This document shows positions 1-5,540 of a stretch of DNA of 5,540 nt, piece by piece. The position numbers and the translations under genes were made by a program. The stretch covers positions 1 through 5,540 of the forward strand of contig LJUF01000292.1 of assembly GCA_001303665.1 (NCBI GenBank). The letters run 5' to 3'. A model generated the notes under the pieces. The model made no database searches and had not been told where the DNA came from. It saw only the letters and a program-made list of their open reading frames with translations. Within the stretch, counting starts at the first letter, position 1; the number at the start of each line of letters is the position of its first letter. The DNA comes from Phycisphaerae bacterium SM23_33 (GTDB lineage: Bacteria; Planctomycetota; Phycisphaerae; SM23-33).

Positions 1-1
1 G

Positions 2-859
2 AAGATCCTGGCCCAACTCACTGCCGAGGCCGAGGCCTACGTTCAGGCCGGCGGCGACGGCGGGCCCGGCCCCAGCAAGGCGGTCGAATCCGTGGAATAC
101 TCGGCCGCCTCCGTCGAGCGGCTGCAAGGGGCCCTGCGGTTCAAGCACAAGGATCCGCTGGCGGAACTGTACGTGGCTTACCAGCTGCTCCAGCCGCTGT
201 ACCAGGCCGGGAACGAGCTGTTGCGCAAATTCCAGCCGATGATGAACGAGCTGCTGGGGCGCTGCCGGTACGAAGCCATGCCCAACTGGCCTCGGCAGAT
301 GCTCTCCGACCTGAACGTGCCCGAAAAGCTTCCCAAGCTCGAACAGAAACTGCGGATGCAGCGGCGCGACGCCGCCCTGGCCAAGAAGCGCGCCGCCGAG
401 CAGGCCGTCGTCAAACGCAACCGCACCGTCAACGCCCTGGAAAAGACCCTCAAAGAGCTGATGGTCCTGATGGCCGACGAAAAGGCCGACGACGCCGTGC
501 TCGAGCGTCTGGCCGAGGAGGTCAAGCAGCGCTGGACCACGTTCGAGGTCACCCTCTCGGCCCTGCGGGAGCAGGCGGTCGACATGAAGCAGCCGCAGGC
601 CAAAAAGTATTACCACCGCATGATCCAGCAGGCCAGGCAGATCCCTGGGCAGAAGGAGTACGCCGATCCCGCCCGGCCAAAATACAGCGACAAAGAAAAC
701 AGCTCCTTCCACTCCAAGCGGATGTACTTCGCCAAAGAGGCGGTGCTGGTGGTCAACGTCCTGGCGGTCTCCGCCAGGGAGCCGGCCGTCATCATTCCCG
801 GCGAGAAGCCCCCCGGCAGGAAGCCCGGGGAAAGGCCCGGCCGACCCCGCGGGCGGTAG
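2..859 (+). CDS. Hypothetical coiled-coil protein, 5' end outside the window
   Basis: The frame is open from the left edge to the TAG at 857-859 and gives 285 residues. A GTG at 92 could start a 255-residue protein, but the 30 codons before it are equally codon-like (rich in Ala and Glu), so I treat the gene as continuing upstream. I do not recognise the family. Counting from the first visible codon, residues about 35-90 look helical, and residues about 107-195 are very rich in Lys, Arg, Glu, Ala and Leu with heptad-like spacing, suggesting a long coiled coil. Residues 200-245 are polar and basic with several Tyr. A short hydrophobic stretch (AVLVVNVLAV, 247-256) follows, but it is too short and too near the C terminus to be a clear membrane anchor. 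The tail from about 260 is Pro, Gly and Arg rich (repeated PG-R-P-G) and probably disordered. No catalytic motif is visible. The next gene starts 76 bases downstream and appears to have its own promoter, so the two need not be co-transcribed. Confidence 0.7.
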   Translation, partial: KILAQLTAEAEAYVQAGGDGGPGPSKAVESVEYSAASVERLQGALRFKHKDPLAELYVAYQLLQPLYQAGNELLRKFQPMMNELLGRCRYEAMPNWPRQMLSDLNVPEKLPKLEQKLRMQRRDAALAKKRAAEQAVVKRNRTVNALEKTLKELMVLMADEKADDAVLERLAEEVKQRWTTFEVTLSALREQAVDMKQPQAKKYYHRMIQQARQIPGQKEYADPARPKYSDKENSSFHSKRMYFAKEAVLVVNVLAVSAREPAVIIPGEKPPGRKPGERPGRPRGR

Positions 860-899
860 AGCCGGCCCGCGCCCGCCATCGCGTCCCCGCGGGGAGAGC

Positions 900-927
900 T
901 TGTTCGGCCGCTGCAAATCGTTATGAT
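900..927 (+). promoter_or_regulatory. Candidate promoter of aroDE (possibly leaderless)
   Basis: A -35-like TTGTTC (900-905; 3 of 6 to TTGACA) is followed, after a 16-base gap, by a good -10 box TATGAT (922-927; 5 of 6 to TATAAT). Transcription would start around 933-935, directly at the GTG start codon at 936. No Shine-Dalgarno sequence lies between 924 and 935, which is mostly C. The sequence is AT-rich compared with its surroundings. The boxes are seen directly; promoter activity is inferred. Confidence 0.45.
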
Positions 928-935
928 GGCCCCCC

Positions 936-2390
936 GTGCCGGGCCAATCGCAGAAGACATCCCTGATCGTGCCCTTGACGCACCCCACGCCCGAGGCCAT
1001 GCGCGCGGGCATGCGGGCGGCCGATGCCGCCGGCGCCGACATGGTCGAATGCCGGCTCGACTATCTCGAAAAGGTTGACCGGCCGGCCCTGCGGGCCCTG
1101 CTGAAGGACCGCCCCCTGCCGGTCATCATGACCTTCCGCCCCGCGCGCCAGGGCGGGCGCTTCGACGGCCGCGAACCCGATCGCCTGGGCATCCTCTTCA
1201 CCGCGGGCAAGCTCGGCGCCGACTACCTGGACGTCGAAGACGACGTTCCCGAGTCCCACCGCCCGAGGGGGCGAGTCATCCTCAGCCACCATGATTTCGC
1301 CTTCCTCTCGCAGGGCCCCGAGGACGCCGTCACCGCCTGTAGGATTCTGCGCGGCGCGGGAAAGCCCGCCATCGCCCTGGCCATGGGCGAGCACGGCGCC
1401 ACGAGCCGCATCCTGGCCAGGAAGTTCGGGGCCTTCGGCACCTTCGCATCCCTGCAGGAAGGGGCCGAGTCGGCCCCGGGCCAGTTTACCATCCAGCAGA
1501 TGAAAACGCTGTACCGCTGGGACTGCATCGGGCCGGCCACGGCGGTGTATGGCGTCATCGGCTGCCCCGTGGTGCACTCCATGAGCCCGGCCATCCACAA
1601 CGCGGCCTTCGCCCACGCCGGCGTCGACGCCGTGTACGTCCCCCTGCGGATCGAGCCGGGCCCCGAGAGCTTCAACCGCTTCATGCACGCCCTGCGGCAG
1701 GCGCCGTGGATGGACTTCCGCGGACTCAGCGTGACCATCCCCCACAAGGAAAACGCCCTCGCCGCCGTCGGCGAGGAAAGCGTGGATGAGCTCTCGCGCC
1801 GGATCGGCGCCGTCAACACCATCCGCATCGAGGCCGACGGGACGCTTCGCGGCTGGAACAGCGACTACGCCGCCGCCATGGACGCCCTGGTCGGGGCGAT
1901 GGGAATCCGGCGCGAAGACCTCGCCGGACGGAACGTGGCGGTGCTGGGCGCCGGCGGGGCCGCCCGGGCCATCGTCGCCGCCCTGACCTATTACCACGCC
2001 GCCGTGACCATCTACAACCGCACCGTCTCGCGCGGCGAACGCCTGGCGGCGGAGTTCGGCGCCGCCGCCCGAGGCCGCGAGGCGCTGGAGTATCTCGAGG
2101 CCGAGATCCTCATCAACTGCACGTCGATCGGCATGTACCCGGACATGGACGCCAGCCCCATCCCGCCCCACGTCCTCCAGGGCGTGCAGGTCGTCTTCGA
2201 CACCGTTTACAACCCCATCGAGACGCGGCTGCTGCGAGAGGCGGCCGAGGCCGGCTGCCGGACCGTCTGCGGCGTGGACATGTTCGTCGGTCAGGCCGCC
2301 ACCCAGTTCGAGACCTGGACCGGCCGGCAGGCCCCGCGCGAGCTCATGCGCAAGGTCGTCCTAAAGCACCTGACGGATCCACAGCCATGA
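936..2390 (+). CDS. aroDE: Fused 3-dehydroquinate dehydratase (type I) / shikimate dehydrogenase, dehydratase half internally deleted
   Basis: This 484-residue cytoplasmic protein joins shikimate pathway steps three and four. Residues about 9-190 are a type I dehydroquinase. They show VECRLDYL (Glu38, Arg40), TFRPARQGG (67-74), the catalytic-base motif SHHDF (His119), SRI (Arg158) and APGQ (180-183). Residues about 203-475 are an intact shikimate dehydrogenase: HSMSP substrate loop (214-218), VTIPHK with catalytic Lys271, GAVNTI (Asn294), WNSD with catalytic Asp310, NADP-binding GAGGAA (338-343), NRT (361-363), and the C-terminal VGQAATQF helix with Gln453. The oddity is between SHHDF and GKPAIALAMGE (142-152). 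Only about 21 residues separate Phe121 from Lys143, against about 50 in E. coli AroD (from memory). The missing strand and helix normally carry the Schiff-base lysine, and no replacement is visible. GTG 936 is the first start after an in-frame TGA at 924 and is needed to keep the first beta strand (SLIVPL). The stop overlaps the next gene by four bases. Confidence 0.93.
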   Translation: MPGQSQKTSLIVPLTHPTPEAMRAGMRAADAAGADMVECRLDYLEKVDRPALRALLKDRPLPVIMTFRPARQGGRFDGREPDRLGILFTAGKLGADYLDVEDDVPESHRPRGRVILSHHDFAFLSQGPEDAVTACRILRGAGKPAIALAMGEHGATSRILARKFGAFGTFASLQEGAESAPGQFTIQQMKTLYRWDCIGPATAVYGVIGCPVVHSMSPAIHNAAFAHAGVDAVYVPLRIEPGPESFNRFMHALRQAPWMDFRGLSVTIPHKENALAAVGEESVDELSRRIGAVNTIRIEADGTLRGWNSDYAAAMDALVGAMGIRREDLAGRNVAVLGAGGAARAIVAALTYYHAAVTIYNRTVSRGERLAAEFGAAARGREALEYLEAEILINCTSIGMYPDMDASPIPPHVLQGVQVVFDTVYNPIETRLLREAAEAGCRTVCGVDMFVGQAATQFETWTGRQAPRELMRKVVLKHLTDPQP

Positions 2391-3238
2391 CAAAGGGCAA
2401 GATTCGCGTGGCGACGTGCCAGTTCGCCGAGACCTTCAACCCGCGGGGCAACGCCGCCGTCATCCGCCGCTACCTGCGAGAGGCCAAGGCCCGCCGGGTC
2501 GAGATCGTCCATTTTCACGAGGCGGCCCTGACCGGCTACCTGGCCCGGAGAGGCGCCCCGGCCCGGGAGGACATCGACTGGGCGGCCCTGCGGCAGGCGA
2601 CCGAGTCCATCTGCGCCGAGGCGGCGCGGCGGAAGCTGTGGGTCGTTCTGGGAAGCGCCCATCGGCTCACCCCGCCGCACAAGCCCACCAACTGCCTGTA
2701 CCTGATCGGGCCCGACGGCAGAATCCGCGACCGCTACGACAAGCGCTTCTGCACCGGCGGCGACCTGAAGGCATACAGCCCCGGCAACCACTTCGTCATC
2801 TTCACCCTCAACGGCGTAAGCTGCGCCCTGCTGATCTGTTTCGACCTGCGCTTCCCGGAGCTGTATCGGCAATTGAGCCGGCGCGGCGTGCAGGCCATCT
2901 TCCAGTCGTTCCACAACGGCTACACGGACGGCCCCGGCATCCACAACAAGATCATGCGCCAGACCATGCAGGCCCACGCCGGCATCAACTACTTCTGGGT
3001 GAGCATGAACAACTCCTGCGGCTACTACAGCCGCTGGCCCAGCGTGTTCATCCAGCCCGACGGTGACATCGCCGCCTCGCTGCGGCAGAACCACGCGGGG
3101 ATCATGGTCAACACCATCGACACCACGCGCCGGTTCTACGACGCCAGTCGCCCCTACCGCGCCGCCGCCATCCGCGGCGTGCTCCACACCGGCAGACTCC
3201 TGAACGACCCGCGACAGAGGGATCGGAAGTCCCTCTGA
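2387..3238 (+). CDS. Nitrilase-superfamily carbon-nitrogen hydrolase (amidase), substrate unknown
   Basis: This 283-residue protein has the full single-domain length for the family. The Glu-Lys-Cys triad is visible: Glu45 in HFHEAALTGY, Lys119 in RYDKRF, and nucleophile Cys151 in LLICFDLRFPELYR. The last motif is the classic family signature, with the usual second conserved Glu at 158 in FPELYR. The N terminus (IRVATCQF, 6-13) is the expected first strand and there is no signal peptide, so a cytoplasmic enzyme is likely. Members hydrolyse non-peptide C-N bonds such as amides, carbamoyl groups and, more rarely, nitriles. The Phe-Asp-Leu-Arg after the Cys resembles Nit1/Nit2-like and carbamoylputrescine-amidase-like branches more than true nitrilases, but I cannot assign a substrate. 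The ATG overlaps the aroDE stop (ATGA), which implies translational coupling. This does not prove a shikimate-pathway role. The final codons lie within a perfect 8-bp hairpin. Confidence 0.88.
   Translation: MTKGKIRVATCQFAETFNPRGNAAVIRRYLREAKARRVEIVHFHEAALTGYLARRGAPAREDIDWAALRQATESICAEAARRKLWVVLGSAHRLTPPHKPTNCLYLIGPDGRIRDRYDKRFCTGGDLKAYSPGNHFVIFTLNGVSCALLICFDLRFPELYRQLSRRGVQAIFQSFHNGYTDGPGIHNKIMRQTMQAHAGINYFWVSMNNSCGYYSRWPSVFIQPDGDIAASLRQNHAGIMVNTIDTTRRFYDASRPYRAAAIRGVLHTGRLLNDPRQRDRKSL
3215..3237 (+). terminator. Hairpin at the 3' end of the hydrolase gene, terminator-like
   Basis: CAGAGGGA (3215-3222) and TCCCTCTG (3230-3237) form a perfect 8-bp stem around a 7-base loop, overlapping the last codons and the TGA stop. 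Only two T residues follow (ATTCCCCC), so it is not a textbook intrinsic terminator. It is well placed to end the aroDE-hydrolase transcript or protect its 3' end, directly before a convergent gene. Confidence 0.4.
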
Positions 3239-3251
3239 TTCCCCCTGGAAA

Positions 3252-3277
3252 GCATGCGTCACTCAAGTGAGCACGCC
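3252..3277 (-). repeat. REP-like palindrome L1 (inverted copy)
   Basis: Read on the minus strand it begins GGCGTGCTCACTTGAGTGA and ends CGCATGC. This is the same unit as the repeats at 3307 and 4005, in the opposite orientation. The two halves are imperfectly complementary around TG. It lies between the ends of two convergent genes and forms an inverted pair with the copy at 3307-3332 across a 29-base GC-rich spacer that itself begins GGAAG and ends CTTCC in its inner part. Confidence 0.75.
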
Positions 3278-3306
3278 CACCGCGGAAGGCCCGTGCGCCG
3301 GCTTCC

Positions 3307-3332
3307 GGCGTGCTCACTTCAGTGAGCATGCC
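3307..3332 (+). repeat. REP-like palindrome L2
   Basis: The unit is GGCGTGCTCACT, then TC, then AGTGAGCATGCC. The 12-base arms are complementary except for one G/A position (a G-T wobble in one strand), giving a tight hairpin. The unit matches the repeat at 4005-4031 except for one extra base there, and in reverse it matches most of 3252-3277. It abuts the RAYT stop codon. No GTAG or GGAG tetranucleotide, the mark of classical REP sequences, sits at its foot. Confidence 0.8.
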
Positions 3333-3347
3333 TCAGTGACGCATGCC
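3333..3347 (+). repeat. REP-like half unit L2b, encoding the RAYT C terminus
   Basis: TCAGTGACGCATGCC repeats the right half of the palindrome directly after the full unit. It differs by one base from the half unit at 4041-4055. On the minus strand it supplies the last four RAYT codons (Gly-Met-Arg-His) and the TGA stop, so the repeat and the gene overlap. Confidence 0.7.
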
Positions 3348-3941
3348 TCGCCGCCGCCTGCGATATCGCTGGTACGGGACATCCTCCATGAAAGCGCCCA
3401 GCTCCAGCGCCCGCCGCAGGCCCCGCTCCAGCTCGACGCGCACGCGGGTGTGCGGATACTCCCGCCAGTCCCCGCAGACGCCGTGACGCACGCACTGGGT
3501 CAGCACGTAACAATAGGCGAGCCGGCACTGCTTCTCGTCGCGGATGCACCCGTCGAAATAATCCCCGTGGCCGACGCCCCTCTCGGTCCAAAACGGGACC
3601 CGCCGCCGGGGCAGGATGTCATTCATCAGCTTCGCCACGGAGCCGTGGATGCGGCGCATCATCTCACCCAGCATCAGGCCGTGCTTGCAGTACTCCAGGA
3701 CATGGTAGTGATTGCCCAAAAGCGACGTCACCCAGGGCGTGAAGACGTACTTGCGTGTGTAGAAGTCGAATCGGTCCCAGAAGATACGCTTCGCCTCCTG
3801 GCGGGCGAAGGCGGCGAAGCGGTCCCGGCACCGGGCGGTGATGAAATACACCTGATTGTCGACGTACCAGTGCTCGAAGCGATGCCTGTCGTCATACCTC
3901 CGGCGCGTGGAAAAGGAGGATTTCCCGATCCGCTTGGGCAT
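3333..3941 (-). CDS. REP-associated tyrosine transposase (RAYT, Y1/IS200-like family)
   Basis: With the ATG at 3941 the protein has 202 residues (MPKRIGKSS...). It is a single-strand DNA transposase of the HUH class. The metal-binding HUH motif is His78-Tyr79-His80 in LLGNHYHVL. The helix with the catalytic tyrosine is probably LAYCYVLTQCVRHG (141-154), with Tyr145 the likely nucleophile and Tyr143 an alternative. VYFITARCRDRF (31-42) is the first strand of the domain, and IRDEKQ (133-138) and DWREYP (158-163) are typical of RAYTs. The usual Asn-Pro after the tyrosine is replaced by Thr-Gln-Cys. The C terminus is Arg-rich (192-202), consistent with DNA binding. Such proteins are single-copy domesticated transposases that spread REP palindromes, and matching palindromes flank this gene. 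An upstream GTG at 4001 would add 20 residues, but it lies upstream of a good promoter, so I reject it. The gene converges on the hydrolase and diverges from argG. Confidence 0.88.
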   Translation of the reverse strand: MPKRIGKSSFSTRRRYDDRHRFEHWYVDNQVYFITARCRDRFAAFARQEAKRIFWDRFDFYTRKYVFTPWVTSLLGNHYHVLEYCKHGLMLGEMMRRIHGSVAKLMNDILPRRRVPFWTERGVGHGDYFDGCIRDEKQCRLAYCYVLTQCVRHGVCGDWREYPHTRVRVELERGLRRALELGAFMEDVPYQRYRRRRRGMRH

Positions 3942-3952
3942 TGACGGGAGCG

Positions 3953-3980
3953 AATATACCCGCCCAAGCGCCCGCGTCAA
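3953..3980 (-). promoter_or_regulatory. Candidate promoter of the RAYT gene
   Basis: On the minus strand TTGACG (3980-3975; 5 of 6) and TATATT (3958-3953; 5 of 6) are separated by 16 bases. This is the best promoter match in the window. Transcription would begin near 3946, about five bases before the ATG at 3941, leaving no room for a Shine-Dalgarno site. The position supports the 3941 start over the GTG at 4001. Confidence 0.6.
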
Positions 3981-4004
3981 CACGCCCAGCTCAACCACCA
4001 CCCC

Positions 4005-4031
4005 GGCGTGCTCACTTCAGTGATGCATGCC
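4005..4031 (+). repeat. REP-like palindrome R1
   Basis: This direct copy of the 3307-3332 unit lies on the other side of the RAYT gene. It begins GGCGTGCTCACTTCAGTGA and ends TGCATGCC, identical except for one inserted T. The arms still pair with a one-base bulge. It lies about 25 bases upstream of the RAYT promoter. Confidence 0.8.
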
Positions 4032-4040
4032 CTGCCCACC

Positions 4041-4055
4041 TCAGTGATGCATGCC
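4041..4055 (+). repeat. REP-like half unit R2
   Basis: TCAGTGATGCATGCC repeats the right half of R1 after a nine-base gap (CTGCCCACC). It mirrors the full-unit-plus-half-unit arrangement on the left side at 3307-3347. It is followed by two copies of CCCGCGG separated by one base (within 4054-4069). Confidence 0.7.
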
Positions 4056-4080
4056 CCGCGGACCCGCGGGAATCTTACGG

Positions 4081-4109
4081 TTGCAGATCTCCGCCGAACC
4101 CCCTATCAT
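4081..4109 (+). promoter_or_regulatory. Candidate promoter of argG
   Basis: TTGCAG (4081-4086; 3 of 6) and TATCAT (4104-4109; 5 of 6) are 17 bases apart, in a locally AT-richer patch between the REP-like repeats and argG. A start near 4116 would give an argG leader of about 190 bases. I saw no better-spaced pair nearer the gene. Confidence 0.4.
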
Positions 4110-4115
4110 ACCTAC

Positions 4116-4306
4116 GTCCACCGAGGACGGAAGCGGTCCGTGATGAGCACACACAGCGGCAAGACGGCTGTTCAGACACCTCGCTCAAGGCGTGGGGCCT
4201 CTCTGACCTGAGGCCCGTGCCGAAACCTCCCTGTGCGCCCACATTTGACTTCCACTCGTTTCCATTTGCCTGCAGAATCACTCCCTGAGCTGAAGGAGAG
4301 ATGACA
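4116..4306 (+). promoter_or_regulatory. Long argG leader with hairpins and a possible 22-codon leader ORF
   Basis: No established gene lies here. A hairpin ACGGA/TCCGT (4127-4131 with 4137-4141) comes first. Next is a small ORF at 4143-4211 (ATG to TGA, 22 residues) preceded by GGAAG at nine bases. Its codons 14-17 are Arg-Ser-Arg-Arg. Directly after them is a perfect 7-bp stem, GGGCCTC (4195-4201) with GAGGCCC (4210-4216), that covers the ORF stop. No T run follows the stem. CTCC at 4281-4284 can pair with the GGAG of the argG ribosome site (4295-4298). The structures are seen; an attenuation role is only inferred, and three Arg in 22 codons is not remarkable in GC-rich DNA. Confidence 0.25.
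4293..4300 (+). promoter_or_regulatory. Ribosome binding site that sets the argG start
   Basis: AAGGAGAG precedes two in-frame ATGs at 4301 and 4307. The GGAG (4295-4298) is only two bases from the first ATG but eight from the second. The second is therefore the likely start. Confidence 0.7.
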
Positions 4307-5515
<1,209 letters not shown>

Positions 5516-5540
5516 CAGGGATGCACCGGATGTGAGGTTG

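Noticed and set aside
849..876. GCGGGCG/CGCCCGC stem across the stop of the first gene
   Set aside because: A 7-bp pure GC stem with a 14-base loop and no T run is expected by chance in DNA this GC rich. I do not call it a terminator.
921..2171. A 416-codon open frame on the minus strand opposite aroDE
   Set aside because: It is an antisense shadow of a GC-rich gene. The product is rich in Gly, Ala, Val, Asp and His without any recognisable motif, and the plus-strand frame carries clear AroD and AroE signatures.
3267..3944. A 225-codon plus-strand open frame opposite the RAYT gene
   Set aside because: The minus-strand frame has the HUH motif and other RAYT signatures; the plus-strand product has none and begins inside the repeats.
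3252..4055. CRISPR array
   Set aside because: The repeats are few, palindromic, in mixed orientation and flank a transposase, without regular spacers.
4008..4211. Plus-strand open frame running through the right-hand repeats
   Set aside because: Its upstream part is translated repeat sequence lying before the candidate argG promoter. Only the last 22 codons (from 4143) are kept, as a tentative leader ORF.
4245..4278. TTGACT with downstream CAGAAT as a nearer argG promoter
   Set aside because: The spacing would be 22 bases, too long for a standard promoter, and no better -10 box lies at 16-18 bases.

Overview
This is a GC-rich bacterial chromosomal window with four complete protein genes and one gene cut by the left edge. 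The best lineage guess is a planctomycete or another member of the PVC group. The main reason is the fused dehydroquinase-shikimate dehydrogenase gene (aroDE), an arrangement known from Planctomycetota, Chlamydiae and plants. The wording of the AroE, ArgG and transposase proteins also fits from memory. No rRNA or other lineage marker is present, so this is inference.

Layout. Positions 2-859 (+) hold the 3' part of an unrecognised, highly charged, coiled-coil-rich protein. Positions 936-2390 (+) hold aroDE. Its stop overlaps the start of a nitrilase-superfamily amidohydrolase (2387-3238, +) by four bases (ATGA), so the two form a coupled operon. A perfect 8-bp hairpin lies over the 3' end of the hydrolase gene. 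It is followed by an inverted pair of palindromic repeats at 3252-3347. Convergent to this operon is a REP-associated tyrosine transposase (RAYT) on the minus strand (3333-3941), with copies of the same repeat on both sides (3252-3347 and 4005-4055). A divergent, gene-free stretch of about 365 bases (3942-4306) contains the RAYT promoter, the right-hand repeats, a candidate argG promoter and a long structured leader. argG (4307-5515, +) follows and ends just before the right edge; the last 25 bases hold nothing recognisable.

How the genes relate. AroDE would carry out steps three and four of the shikimate pathway (dehydroquinate to dehydroshikimate to shikimate), and ArgG the penultimate step of arginine synthesis. 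The hydrolase is coupled to aroDE, but its substrate is not evident. The RAYT with its repeats looks like a self-contained REP-generating unit sitting between two housekeeping loci.

Most notable points. (1) The dehydroquinase half of AroDE keeps its general-base histidine and substrate-binding residues, but lacks a block of roughly 25-30 residues that should carry the Schiff-base lysine. The domain is therefore probably dead, or works in a non-standard way. (2) The RAYT and its REP-like palindromes form a compact unit in which one repeat encodes the last codons and stop of the transposase. (3) Both aroDE and the RAYT have promoter-like boxes so close to the start codon that their mRNAs may be leaderless.
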